This document shows positions 43,201 through 56,675 of a stretch of DNA of 64,000 bases, piece by piece; the stretch's first letter is position 1; each line of letters begins with the position of its first letter. This DNA comes from Embiotoca jacksoni (lineage: Eukaryota > Chordata > Actinopteri > Embiotocidae). The stretch is from positions 9,515,230 through 9,579,229 of the forward strand of contig JAKOON010000022.1 of NCBI GenBank assembly GCA_022577435.1, in the 5' to 3' direction. The notes under the pieces are model-generated. The model did not search any database. It saw nothing but the letters and a program-made list of their open reading frames with translations, and was not told the DNA's origin. The translations under genes were made by a program, and so were the position numbers.

Positions 43201-44379
43201 CTTCAGATTAATTACAATAATGCTTCCTGCTGCTACAACAGAGATCCCCCCCCCCCCACCCACCCACCCACACAGTGACAGAGGGCATATTGCGCTGTGC
43301 TGGTCCTCAGGCCAAGACACAGTGAAGCTCAACACACTCATAACAAAAAGAGAAGGGATGAGATGATGGTGATTGAAGAGAATCAACAATAAATAGAGAT
43401 GAAGCCAGCAGAGGAGAAAAATCATATAACCTCAGAGAAAAATAAGGTTGTAATTTGTGAACATCAGTTACTTTGCTGGTCTTTGAAGAAACGCCCAACC
43501 AACCTTCTTCGCACGTCCTATTTGAACACATTTGAGCATGACATAATTTATCTGTAATGATCTGCTACATTCAAAGCTTTCGGTGTGTAAACACAAACGT
43601 TTGTGCTTTACTTCATGGGGATATGCTCCGTTGCCCTGTCAGTAAGACAGACAACTGCTCTCTATGCCAACTAAAAATGAATATGACTAGTGAGCCTCTT
43701 TCCGAATAGATATGTTCATGATACCAAACCAACTGAGAGGAATGATGAGGAAGCATCGCTTCGTAGATGCCTGCAGATTTGTAAAATCTAACCAACAGTA
43801 ACGTCAGCTCATCACTGAAGTAAGGCAGCAAGGCAGCAGAAGAACCGCAAATGAAAGTTACTAAATAGGCCAGCCGTTTTTTACTAGCTGCTGCTTCTAA
43901 CTGTATATTTAGTGGACATATAACTTCTCATCTAACTTCGATGGAAAGCAAAAAGTATTCCCTAAGCTATTCCTTTAAAGCAAATTATTTCTCTGTAATT
44001 TCTAGTTATTTTTTTTTATTTTTTTTATTACATTAAAAAAAAAAGAAAACAAAATCTCCAACATGAAAATAAAACTCTTCATTCATCTGTTCCGTGTTTC
44101 TGTTTGTACGTCTTGACCTGGGTAACATCTCCAGAGAGGAAACTCCCACAGATGACTCCCGAAGCATAAGCACAAACAGAAAACAGACGCACACGTACAT
44201 CAAATTAGCTTCCGTGTGCAAATGTCAGCCCATATTTCAACAGCTTGAATGTCACTGGCTGTTAACTGGCCCATCGCTTAGATGTTCACGTTGGTAATGC
44301 AGCGCGCGGTTTGCCTGATCACGCGCTATAGAAGTGAACTTTTAACCTTTAAGCGTTGAGGACAAACACTCTCTCATAC
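40212..44379. other. nrcam upstream or 5' intron DNA; no gene seen
   Basis: No coding homology on either strand. Contents: (TA)n at about 40343-40362, a moderately CpG-rich part at about 40990-41240 without a convincing exon, and a C-run at 43247-43258. AT-rich elsewhere. Confidence 0.5.
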
Positions 44380-44500
44380 CTGTTTGGTGCACGGTCGACG
44401 GCGAATAGGTTCATGCGTTTACGGCGCCTGTTGAGTGAAATGTTTCAGAGGTAAAGGCGACGCCGTGAGGCTGTACTGTGCAGTGTGGCGGAAGACATTT
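44380..44500 (-). promoter_or_regulatory. nrcam: Candidate nrcam non-coding first exon or promoter
   Basis: A locally CpG-dense patch (about 44280-44500, with CGCGCGG, CGGTCGACGGCG and CGACGCCG words) ends on the minus strand in CACCAAACAG|gtatga, a good donor at 44380/44379. In the nrcam direction this is what a 5' non-coding first exon with a small CpG-rich promoter would look like. Vertebrate NrCAM genes have non-coding 5' exons far from the ATG. No direct evidence of transcription. Confidence 0.3.
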
Positions 44501-47500
44501 GTCTGGCAGCAATATCATCCAAAGATAGTCCCAAAAGCGCAATTACGCACACATACGTGCACAGCCTTCCATTCTTCCTGAAGCTAAATGGGCAAAAAAT
44601 GATTTCTCGTTGCTCATTTTCTCACAGGCTACAAACAAGAAAACCACAGACGATGACAACAAAGAGGACTCAACGGAGGAGGATGAGTGGGGTGAATCTG
44701 GCTATTGGGCAGGTCATCTCTCATCCTCTTCCTACTGACTCAGGGGTCAAAGCCCAGAGGTCAAAAGAGTCCCCCTGAAGCTCTGCCTTTCCGTCCTGCC
44801 TCGATCTTTCACTCGCTTTCTGTCTTCCCTCCTCTATTTCAATGTGTCACTTTGTGTTTTGCAACTCTTTCTTAAACTAAGCCCACGAGCGTGACGCAGT
44901 CGGGTTGTCACATCGATCTTACTCGTGTGTACATGTTACAGTAGATTTCGAGCATTTAGAGAATTTGACACTCTTTTTTTTTTTTTTTTTTTCTGCGGAC
45001 TGAACAGGAACGTCTTCAGCACATGTTGTAAAGGGACATCTTATTGGATCCTGATGGCAGATATCTTATATATGTACCCCTCAAAAAGTCAATGCAAACC
45101 GCTATATCCTCACACTGCTGTCACCCTTTCAATCTTAATAGTGTGAGTTTGTAATGATATACTCGGAGTCTTCATTAACAGGTGAGTCAATATTTCACTG
45201 CAGCACAACAACATATATACCGTGAGCACAAAAAAAACAACCATTTTATTCACAGGTGAGGTTGCACCCCAAGTGCATTCCTAAATGTAATCCACCAGTA
45301 TGCCGATTGCTATGCACACCACACACCGACCTTCAGCCTAGACCTATTCCCTCGTTTGCTTTGTGTATTTTGACCGAGCTGATTGCGTGCGAGTGCGTGT
45401 GGCAGCTCTTCACAGTAAAAACATTGCAGCCTAAAGAAAAGGTTTGGGGAAGCTTGAGATGAATTATCTTAATTTGATAACCATTTCCCGTCTAGCTATT
45501 GTGCTAAGCTAACTGGCTTCGAGGAGTAGCTTGATATTCAGCACACACGAGAGCCTATTTTTTTTTTTAACCTTCTTTCTCCTTGGGTGACATGCTGACT
45601 TGTCAGAGAGATGACAGGTTCAAACCCTGCGAAAACAAACGGTTCCAATTTTTGCCATTTGTGTGGATTCAGTATTTTTGACCAAGACATTGAACTCAGG
45701 TTTACTCACTAAAATGAACCTAGGTAAAAGCGATCACTGTATTCAGCATCAACATTTCTAAAATGACATAAAATGACATGAGGAAAGCTGACACAAACCC
45801 AACAGTCTCTCTGCCGCCGAGTTTGCAAACCTAGAAGCAACTTGCTAAGTTGGTCACTGCATAGCCTTCAGTCACACTGAGGGACGACAGCCTGACTAGA
45901 CAGATGAGGGAGGAGGACAAGGGAAGCAGGAAGAGAATTAGAGGGGGGGGGGGGGGGGGGGGGGGACACAATCATCTGCAGTCACATCAAATCACGATGA
46001 CAGAGATATTTCTGAGACAATAGACTGAGTCAGACTGCTTTCAGCCAGGCTGGACTGGCGTGCACGCTCCCTCGTCTGCAACTTAGTACACGGATACATC
46101 ACTACTAATACAGAAATGATACCAGTATGACAGTTTGTAAAGTAAAACTTGCAGTCTCTCAGGACAATATTTCACTCTTTTGTGGAGCCAGTCAGTTCAT
46201 GCATCGAGACGCACTGTACTGAACTGCAGTGGCCCTCTTGTGATTTGAGTGTCTCCGATAACCTGGTCACTAGAATGTGAGGTGGAAACGGAAGGTAGAA
46301 ATGAAATGCAGCCAAAACGTCAACCGCAAACCACTGCAACTTAACCGCTGGTATTCGAGAAAGCAGAAATTGCATTTTGTTCATCCATCCTGGGTTTCCA
46401 GAAGGGGAATGCGCATGTGAACTTCTTCAAAAACACCCATGAAACCGTGACAAAAACTAAACTGAAATAATACCAGTAGCTGCGACGAAAATCTCCAGCT
46501 ATCGCGCTACTGAAAAAACATTGGAAAAATAAAAAGGAGGAGAGACCACTTCCTGTAAGCGAATACAAAAGCAGTGCAGACCACACAGAGATCATTTGCT
46601 TACAACACTGAACAATTGCCTTTGTGCAGCAAGTGCCTGAGGATAGAAATTTACCTCAATGTCTCGCTGTACTTTCACAACTGATCCTGCACTGGAAAGT
46701 GGATCCTACTGTAGTGTCACTCTAACAGGGAATATTCCTTTTTCTTTTTTTCTTTTTTATAAAAGAAGCATTACCCAGCGGTACTGCTATAGTAAAAAAA
46801 AAAAAACTGAACAGAACTTTTTTTGGTCAACTTTTGCACACTTAGCAACAGCGTAAACAATCAACTTTTACACTCAAATGACAAACTGGATTCATGTTTC
46901 TGGCCACCTGATGAATTAAAGTCCTACGTTCATTCTCCTTAAACTCAGATTTCTGTCCCCATCACCTCCTGAGTTTGATATTCTACTTTTAAGCAGCTAA
47001 ATGTTCTATATCTGTTGTGCTACGTTCACAAAGTTGCAAGGCTGTAAGACATTTGGTGCAGTCTTTGAACTCAAAAATGCTTCTTCCAGTTTCTGTGCAG
47101 AGGGAATGTAAAATGAAAGCACAGCCAACGGATACCAGACAGATGTATCGCATACCATGAGAGACGCACTAAGCGGCCAGTCCTCTGTGTAAACATCTTA
47201 GAAAAGGCCTGACCCCGACTAGGAAACGTCAAGCTACTCTCAGTCTCCGTCTCTGTATCTGTCAATTTGATAACTTTATTGGCTCTGTCTATTTCTGCCT
47301 GCCCGACAAACACACACCAGCCAGACAATCTACTACTAACAAAGGTGAGAAAATGCCCCTTTGGGACAAAGCCTCAACTGGACTTTTTGATGTGGAAAGA
47401 AGAAAACAACAGGTAGCACTGCCGCACAAATCCACTTTGATATTCTATTCACGTGTGTAGCATATCGTCTTATAGACTTAAGTATTGTTTACATTTACGC

Positions 47501-48124
47501 CTCGCACAAAAGACAGATAAGGTTGCACTTTTCTTAGCTTGGAGGGTAAGTAGAGACTTTATATGAGCAATGGAAACAAAGCTAAAGTGAAGCCATGCAG
47601 GGTGTTAGAGAAGGTGTGTTTTCTGTCAAACAGATATTAGACACTGGCAAATGCACGGTTGAGGTGTGGAGTTCATTGTAAAAAATACAATAACTTCTAT
47701 AGAGGGTGAGGTAATGGTATACTTGTATTACTGATTACTGTATTACTTTCCAGGAAAATGTTTACACAGCATGCACCAAAGATAATCCTCCACTGATCAG
47801 TTTGTATACTTGATTACTTTTTAATCAGGGCAGATATTATATGCTCCACATAAACTTGCTCACTCCAGCATGCCTTACTTCTACCTTGGTTTTCTTGTCA
47901 AAATCGGAACCAGCAACTCGTCAAAAGGGTAGAGTTGCTTTTAGAGAGGCTCATGATTTACTGCTGACTCCATCAGAAGCTGGTCTGCCACACTGGAAGT
48001 TAATGTAAGAGGCGCTTTCACTCCGCTAACACCACTTCTTTACAATGAAAAGACAAAACTGGCAGGCCCTTTGTCTCCAATAGCCCCCAAACCGGATCAC
48101 CCACAGCCACCAGATCACAACTAT

Positions 48125-48126
<2 letters not shown>

Positions 48127-48172
<46 letters not shown>
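48127..48172. repeat. (CA)n microsatellite, ~46 bp
   Basis: Uninterrupted CA dinucleotides, read directly. Likely length-polymorphic. Confidence 0.98.
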
Positions 48173-48175
<3 letters not shown>

Positions 48176-49860
48176 GGCCTTCCCTTTTAGGGTCAGCTAT
48201 TCTAGCACCATCCGCAGAATCCCCCAGCGCCTGCTTTACTCTGAGGCTTTGTGAAGTGCTGATGGTCAGCATGCGCCGGGCCACGGCTGCCCCCATCCAC
48301 ACCTCGAACACTGACCCGTGGGAGCTATTGTCCTCTTCCTTGTTGTTTACCACTGGGATAATGCTGAAATGGCAGGGGGTGTTTTAGGGCACAAGGTGAC
48401 ACCTACGGAAATAAAAGATGTGACCACAGCGCCACCGGGTACCTCTGTAATGATGGAGACTATTTACATGTACGTGACCTGGTTTTTCAAACTCATACAA
48501 TATTAATTTGAAAATGCATTTCTAACCAGTTTTGCTCGATCCGAAAAACAAGATTCATCACAGGCAAGGGACAGTGTAATTTGCATATCTATAAAATATA
48601 CACGTCAGCAAATTTGTGCAAAATGGCAAATGTAAACGTAGTAATAAACTGGTGGTGTGATGTGGGTGGGGTTTTGGAAGTATGGTCATATTTTCATTTG
48701 TGTTTTCCTAATCCATAACCTTCTTTTTAACATTTAGCCAGGCTCTCATTGAAGGTGAATAACAATGAAAAAAAAAAACCATTAAACTACATCTGAGGGC
48801 TCCGAAATGTGATTTGGTAGCATTACTGACCACCACAAGCATTACATTTGATCGTCATTACATGCACTTGGCACACGAGCTGCTGAAACATGTGACATTT
48901 GGTCTCAGCTGTCTTCGTTTTGGCTTAAAATGACATTTTGTGCCCTCATCAGTGGTGCATCTGAATGGGTCAGGGAGCATCAGCTGACCCGGCTCTGCCA
49001 CCCTTCTCCCAACCTGGGATGAACACTGGTTGGATAGTTTGGCTGGGGATTAAAAGTGTTATTTAATGATACTGATGTATGAGCATCATTACATCATACA
49101 TCTGACATTGACACTGACATTTAAAGCTTCAGGGAACAGCACGTAACTATGATTCAACAGGGATGCCACATTGTAAAATGGCTCCTGTATGAAAGTTGTA
49201 TGAGCTGATGATCTGCTGACCTTTCCCCCATAACTTCTTGAAAATTGAACCTACTGCAGTGAATTCCCATGATTCCCTAAGCCCTCCAAAGTCCCTGATA
49301 GGAATAACTTGACCCTGGAAAAAAAAAAAAAAAAGAGTCTTATTGTTATTTCCTTTTCCCCTTCTTTTCTATTCAGGGAATGTGAGCAGTCCTTTCTTGG
49401 CATGGAGTGAATCCTGACAGCTTTGCTTCAGGCATGTTCCTGTAAAAAAAAAAAAAATTCTAAGAAGGTGAGAAAATAGGAAGCTGGGACACCTCTGAAG
49501 GTCTCATTCACTCTGCCTGACAAAGGACTACAAGAAACTGCTGCATTTTAAAACAAAAAGGAAGAGGTCACAACAACAAAAAACTTGTTTTTTTACACGT
49601 TAAAAGATAAAACCGGAAATGGGTTTGAAGATGATAGTTGCTTTAAAACAAAGCAGAGGACTCGTCCATGTGTAACTTATTAAAATCCATGACGATAGCT
49701 GCCATTAAAATTAGCTGCATCCAATTATAACACTGTGATATCTGGACAAATGGACATTTGGACATTTTGCCAGGCGGTTTGTTGGCTGCCCGCGGCTTGT
49801 TTGGGTAGGTGTGTACCCATGTGCACAAATTAGTGTGTGCGCGCCCATGTGCACACATGA

Positions 49861-49862
<2 letters not shown>

Positions 49863-49935
<73 letters not shown>
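49863..49935. repeat. (TG)n microsatellite, ~73 bp
   Basis: Uninterrupted TG array, about 107 bp from a second TG array in the same orientation. Confidence 0.98.
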
Positions 49936-49937
<2 letters not shown>

Positions 49938-50039
49938 CTGAGTGCATGTCTCGCCTGTCTAAGGTTATCTCATCAAAAGCCATGGGCTCAGCCAGAGCTG
50001 AGGGCCATGCTGTGGCTCAATCCATAAGTCATTTTCTTT

Positions 50040-50042
<3 letters not shown>

Positions 50043-50118
<76 letters not shown>
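50043..50118. repeat. (TG)n microsatellite, ~76 bp
   Basis: Second TG array of the pair. The 107-bp spacer between the two is ordinary mixed sequence. Confidence 0.98.
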
Positions 50119-50119
<1 letters not shown>

Positions 50120-51369
50120 TGGTGCGTGACAGGTAGAGCAAGTGATGCTCAGTACCCCTCATAAAATCTTGACATGTAACAACAGAATTTGATAGCCAAT
50201 CAATTTACAGCATATATACTCCCTGCATTCATAAATTGATTATAAATGTCAATTATTGCCACAAACATACATAAGATCCTCTCCGAGTTGACCAATAATC
50301 AGTGAAATGTTTTAAACCTAACACAATTCTGTACAAATAAATCAGTCCTACTAATATTCATTCCTCCAACAACTGCTGTCTTTTCAGTCATGTATTTTAA
50401 CATAGTAAATCCAGACATCTTATCTAACCAGTGTATTTGTCTCCAAACTGACATCATCAGTGCATAATTGACCGAGTCTAGTACCTCCAGTGGTCTACTC
50501 TACATATATGTATAAAATGTGTACCAGCGCCAGCTTTTTAACTCTCAAACCCTAAATAGATGCTAATAAAACTGAATTATATTTAAACAGAGACAATTCG
50601 TAGCTCACTGGTAAAGATCCACTGTACGAGGCACCGGCTGAAGAAGACCGTTTGCGGTGTGTGCAGCTCCCAGGTGGGACTGTGCGAGTTGTGGAAAAAA
50701 AAGTGTGTTTGAAATGCAGCGGGCATAGAGCGTGCATGTCGAATAAAAGGACCTGAAATCAATAGTCAGTCTCATTCTGATACAGTGTGACAATGTGACA
50801 GTGGACACATAAATCCAGCTGGGCTTGTAAACGAGCCAAGTCTCATTTGTATTCCCTGGGTGTTATTGCTAGGTAAAAGTTATTGACGAGCAGAGAGATG
50901 CACGTGGCCTTGGTGCGTGACTCTGGGCTTTACTGTGACATGAGTTACTGTGTGTGGCTCTATGCTTTTCTATGCGACTGTGTTTTATCCTTCGAGGCAG
51001 GACTGTTAAACCTGTATGGCTAAGTTTCCCGTGTATGTGGTTGCCGTGGTGGTGGTGGATGGTCACATGGACAGTCACGTTGTCAGGCCGATCAATGGGC
51101 CGACCGAAAACAGAATCGGCAACACGTCCTCGTACCAAAAATCACACAACCAGTCGATTTCAACCGCAATAACATGTAGCAGTGCACATGCATCTTACAT
51201 CGTACATAGGTACATGACATAAACTATGTTACCCGCGTGAAATACATTTATGTTCAAATAGGCCACCGTTGACCTTAGGGTCCTATGACCACAGGGTCCT
51301 GTGTTTGCCCCCATACGCAGACTTTGTCACTCTTCATATTACGTCACCTGACTTCCTCCGTTAACACGC

Positions 51370-51605
51370 ACGTTTCCACACGAGACCCATGTGTGTGACA
51401 CATGATCACCACATGTGGCAACATATAGTAACATGGGGAAAATATGTGGAAAGGTTTTCGCTAGGGAATCTAAATGGGCTTCACACATTACACCATGAAA
51501 ATGTCCCAAAAGCATGTTTCCTATGGGCAAGATACATGTTCCACATGTGTCATGTGGTCACGTGTGATGACATGAGTTTTTGCACACGTGAAATTCACGC
51601 ATTTT
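51370..51605. repeat. Cluster of CACATGTG/CACGTG-type palindromic words
   Basis: Within 235 bp the words CCACATGTGG (about 51411), CCACATGTGTC (about 51541), GTCACGTGTGA (about 51556) and GCACACGTGAA (about 51582) recur, along with partial CATGTG/CACATG copies. It reads as a degenerate array of palindromic E-box-like octamers separated by 10-40 bp. It could be a degenerate tandem repeat or a bHLH-binding cluster. Confidence 0.45.
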
Positions 51606-53241
51606 TTTCTGGAAGGGGTCGTTTCTGGTATGAGAATGAGCTGCCATTAGGGCTGGGAGAGCCAAATATCAGAATAAAAATGATGAAAGGAGAGACAATG
51701 AGGAGAGGAACACTGAGGCAAAGGAGGCTGAAATGTTGACAAGAGTACAAACGGCGTGATGGGAAGGGGGGCAGGAGGTGAGAGGGGGAGGGGACTGATT
51801 GACAGTGTTATAGCAGCGCAACAAGCTGGCATGCCCTTCTTTTTTTCTCCTCCACCCATCTGTTCATCAGGATTACTCATCGAGACGGGTGGACAGGAGG
51901 AGAGAGGAAGCTGGAGGAGGGCAGGGAGAGAAGAGGATATCCATCATCACGTCCTACATTAACTGAATTTAAACCACTTTTCCATGACATCTTTTCAGTA
52001 AAATAAACTGCTGTGATAATGACTCACTGTTAAAATTATGGCTCAGTGTAATATAGTAGAGTGCTCTCCAGGGACTGTTCAGGTAACAATGAGAGTAATG
52101 GAAGGTAGAAACACTGTAGTGATGTGTTATGTAATACTCTGCTGCTGAGCGTGCTCGACTTACTCCGACTATTGCTCCCTGCTGACAAATATGTTTCATG
52201 GCTTTTCTACAAGGTGGATGCAGCGTGCTGTGTGTTAGTGGCTGGTCATGTGTTTGTTAATGCATGCCTTATATTATATTCCTTATAACATATTTATTGT
52301 GTGATTTACATCCATGGATAACCACTGTGTGTAGCAACACTTGTATATGTGAGTGCAGAAGTACTCTATATTTTAAAATGACTGTCGTTGTAAATATGAA
52401 AATTCCCTATTTTTAAATCCACATAATAAACCTAGCCTAAACAACTTCAACCTCAGCCACACAGAAGTTACAACAACGTTAATGTACAGTTCTTGGCTAT
52501 CTAACTGACTGTTGACTGAACATACTGCAGATACAACAGGCCACAGCCAAGACTGCAAAGGGTATAAATCAGTCACTGCCAGCAGCGAGTCACGCTTCAA
52601 CACTCAGCACTTTTCATCCATGCTGACTGACCTTTCTTATTTGAAGTACAGCCACAATTTGAAAAGCTTAGGACGTCCTCAAAAAGTTATTTCATGTGCA
52701 AACACAACAATATTTTGTAGCTCTGTCAGAAACAGATCTAATGTAGGACTATTTAGTAGATAATTGAATCTAACTAGATTGTAATAATCCCCTCAGGGTG
52801 ATACTGAACATAACACAACAGAAGCTTTTTTTATCGAGATAAAATGCATTAATAATACACAAGATGAAATGCACTAGACCAGACAAGACATCAGGAAAAA
52901 TTGGTGTTAAAACACAAAACATGTCAGGAATTTGATCACAACCTTAAAACCCAGCAGGAAAAGCTGGCTGGCACATTCGGTATCATCAGTGTAAACACAT
53001 AGAACTTAAGAAGCAACAATGAACCAGCTGCAATGGCATTATGAATGAGAGAAGGCTCTTTATAAGCAGGTTTTGTTGTCATTGAAGCCTTTGTACTGTA
53101 TGCAGATGGTGTTGGTTGTACCCTGAGCTGATACCAATGAACACAACAGTATCAAAATCAACATTTCAAAAGAAATTGGGTGTTACCAAAAACAGGATAA
53201 TCGCAGAGCACTGAAAGTAGACTCAGACAATTTTAACTCAC

Positions 53242-53292
53242 CCGAGGGGATTAAATCTCAGCAGCTGTCTGTCTTCAGATGGATCTTCAAAC
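53242..53292 (-). promoter_or_regulatory. nrcam: Candidate internal 5' non-coding exon of nrcam
   Basis: A 51-nt segment is bounded on the minus strand by a strong ctttgttgcag acceptor (AG at 53294-53293) and a consensus gtgagt donor (53241-53236). In one frame it reads FEDPSEDRQLLRFNPL, but there is no initiator and no known protein match. The simplest reading is a small 5' UTR exon of nrcam, about 13 kb upstream of the ATG exon. It could also be an exon of an unrelated transcript. Confidence 0.35.
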
Positions 53293-54617
53293 CTGCAACA
53301 AAGAAGAGGAAAATATACATGAATGGGGTTGTTTGTAGCCAAGATTAGAAAAACGGTGTACACTCTTGACTATTATGAAGGATTAGCAAATAAAGTGTCC
53401 ACCAGAAAAGAAAAACAAAACATTATAAAAGCTATGCAAGAACTACATTATGTCCAGTCTGACTTCATGTAGCAGTGATTTTGTTATTACAATTCATTTG
53501 GCTAAGAAATGTTTAGTCAAAGTCTATCACAGCTTTTATTTACGTAAACAAGGACCAGCATCCCTTTGAAAACAAGTTATTCTCATGAAAGCAACCAAAT
53601 GCAGGTAATGAAAAAAAAAAAACTGACAAAGGGATTTATTTAGTCCTCAAAGCTAACAGACTTCAATTACTTCATCTTACAAGGCCAGTGTCACACACAA
53701 GCACCACACAAGTACATGGACACATCCGCCTGGGAATAGCCAGTAAATGACTGTGTCAGGCTGAACACGAGGCCCCTCAATCAATAACCAACCCCCCCCC
53801 CACCCCCCACCCCACCCCCGTCAGTTTTATTACTTTTACCTCCAGCAGGGAACACACAAATGAAAGGTTACCCACTGACAGACACAGACATACATGGTGC
53901 CCCCCCCAACAGGCTTCCCTTCGTGACCGCGAATGCATTATCCTAATCTCCAGAGAGACTCTCTATTCATCTCACATTAGCAAAACAAATGTGACAGACA
54001 AAGAACGCCAGTCCATTTAGAGGTGAAGCCATTAAAACGGTAGTTAGCTCAGACGAGAACGATGGTGGTTTATATGAGTAGCCATTAATAGGCCGTGGTT
54101 GAGCTGTTTGAATATATCAGGTGACGTAAAAAAGGGTGGTGGTGGTGGGGGGGGGGGGGGGGGGATTCTCCACTGAGCTCCCTGCGAAACTCCAGTGACC
54201 CAGCCCAACACATCACCATGACCCGTTACCATGAAAGCAGAACGATGTACACAGAGGGAGAGGGGGAGATTTTTTTTTTTTAATGTGCAATATCAGCCCC
54301 ATAATATTAAATTGACCCCGAATTTAAGTCGACCTGAACTGAAGTCAAATGAAAATGTACTGATTGAATAATCTATATTGTTTCAGGTTGAATTAAATGA
54401 ATTATATAACATGAACAGATCTGATTTGAACTCGGCTGCATTGATGTTATCTCAGCAGAACTGAACCAAACTGAACTGAGACAAGAGGGGGCAGACACAG
54501 ATGAGGAAAGAGAGAGAGGGGGGGGGGGTCTGAGATGTTAATGAATGGAGACAGGAATGCACCAAGACATCAGAAAACTGTGGCAGGAGATGCAGAGAGG
54601 TCGATGGAAACAAGAGT

Positions 54618-54620
<3 letters not shown>

Positions 54621-54654
<34 letters not shown>
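54621..54654. repeat. (AG)n microsatellite, ~34 bp
   Basis: Pure AG array in a purine-rich region (54480-54810 is strongly purine-biased on the plus strand). Confidence 0.95.
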
Positions 54655-54657
<3 letters not shown>

Positions 54658-56594
54658 AAACATGAAAAAATAAAGAGGAGGGTCCAGAAACATGTATTAT
54701 TAAGTGGCAAATCTAAAAGCGCTTCATCATCACAGCGCAGAAAGGGGGGAGTGGGGGAGTGGGGGGGGAGTGGGGCTGGAGACAAGGTATAAGAAGAGAG
54801 AGGAGGAGAGCTGGGAGGTGGCAGAAGAGCAAACCTAGCACAGCTGACCCCATGCGCTAGGACGTTACCATGGAGACAAAAGAAGAGACAAGAGAAGGTT
54901 GCCATGCAGCAACGACGAATGCAGTCTCTCTCAAAGAAATACAGTAGTTCAACATTATGGGTAACACATGTAATTACTTCCTTCAGGGGGATGTTCTTAT
55001 GCCCGTACGTGAACTATCAGCCTGGCCTGACTCAGCGGATGTAAAATGTTGTTATAAACGTGCCACTGGTTGACTATTTCAGTCGACATTTTCCTTCCCC
55101 TCCACTACCTGTGTGTTACAGTTGTCGAGGATGTAGCCAGTGTTAATGCCAAGGCTCGTCTCTCCACGTGCAAATGTTCCCTCCAACAATAATTACCAAG
55201 TGCACCATCGCTGTATTCTAACATTTGTGACTGGTCCGAAGTCAGAGCGCACCCCCCCCCCCCCCTTCCCCCTCCGATGTCAGGATGATATATTGGTGCA
55301 GCCAGATCATTTCTCCACGGTGGAGATGGGTCTATTGATGCGAGACGATGATCAACCCAAGACCTGCAGCATGTTAGTTTATCTTAGCATCTTGTTTTAA
55401 TCTGGACAAATATGGTGTGTAAAATGGCAATTTTGCCAGATTGACAAATGAAATCAGTAAGACATTGCATGTTAATATAGTGAGCTTTAGAGGCGCCGGT
55501 AAGCAGTTCCTTTGGATAGCGCTGGGTTAGTTGTTCCCCCTTTTGCAGCCCTTATTTATTGATAACTTTATCTGTGCCACAAAAAATGATGTGGTCTCCC
55601 TCTTTTTCTAAGGTGACATACTCGTATCTATTCAAACACTGGTCACACTTCTCTAAGATCTAAATATGGATCAAATGTTATCCAAAGAGGTCCAGATATC
55701 AGCTGCAAACTAGAAACAAAACAGAGAAACTACATCATTTGTGATCCAAATAGCAGGTGCACCTGTTAAAGGTGTGTGAACAGTACTACCAAATACAATT
55801 CACGAGACACAATGCAACATATACAAAATGTGTGGAAGACTGTTAATTTTTTTTTGTAACTGACCACCGCGAGAGCTGAAAAATGCATCAGCTAAAAGTG
55901 TGAAGCTACCAGCTTTTTGATGTGCACAGACACAGAGTGAAATATATTGATTCCAGCCCATATTGACTGCATTTTGAACAAAACTTATTGGTATTATTAG
56001 TCGAAAAAGACAGCAGAGGAGTTAATTAGCAAGCACTGCGCTCAAAAGTGTCACATTACAGCAGTGCATACGGACCAAATGTTTTGAATTTGTTTGATTA
56101 ACCTTCAGAAGAATTCAGGAAGTAAAAATAGATCTCGGCAAGAAACTAAAATATCTCCATGACAACAGTGTGAATGGGAACGTAAGCTGTGGAGATAAAG
56201 GCCACCGTTTCTCTGTATGTCCTTATACTGCCGACAGAGTGATCATTACTTGTGATGAGGAAAGCTGCGTGTCCCAAGGCCTGCTGCAATACCACTTTGA
56301 TTTACTATCTATCTCCCGTTTCAATTAGCTTCCTGAGTTTATGGATCCACGGGGAGCCAGTGAGCTGCATGTGTTTGAATATTTTTGGTTTGTGGGTGGT
56401 AGAAAGGGGGGACTGTGAAAAAATATAACTCACCCCAGACATGAATAGAAATTTGTGTGTATGTCGTAATCCTTCAGGCGAAGGGGCCTCAACAATCAGC
56501 GACTGTAGCAGCTGCCTGAAAAGCGCAATAAACACACACGGCTTTGACCGCCTGGCCTCCCGACCCACCTCAACGTCATCTGATTCTGAAACAG

Positions 56595-56598
<4 letters not shown>

Positions 56599-56672
<74 letters not shown>
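56599..56672. repeat. (AC)n microsatellite, ~74 bp
   Basis: Uninterrupted AC array, read directly. Confidence 0.98.

Positions 56673-56675
<3 letters not shown>

Larger units (their letters stand above)
44501..53241. other. Non-coding stretch, simple repeats only
   Basis: No gene recognised. It holds a T-run (44974-44991), a G-run of 23 (45943-45965), a CA array (48127-48172), two TG arrays (49863-49935 and 50043-50118), poly-A runs (49319-49334, 49444-49457) and an E-box-rich patch at 51370-51605. Frames across the dinucleotide arrays encode only Cys-Val or Thr-His repeats. Confidence 0.55.

Noticed and set aside
45590..45650. Box-B-like GGTTCAAACCC near 45618
   Set aside because: A single motif without a matching box A or cloverleaf. 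Perhaps a SINE scrap, not enough to call.
49809..50162. Several Cys-Val or Thr-His open frames
   Set aside because: All are translations of the two TG arrays.
54570..54905. 111-codon minus-strand frame at 54.6-54.9 kb
   Set aside because: Leu-Ser repeats from the GA microsatellite and a purine-biased flank.
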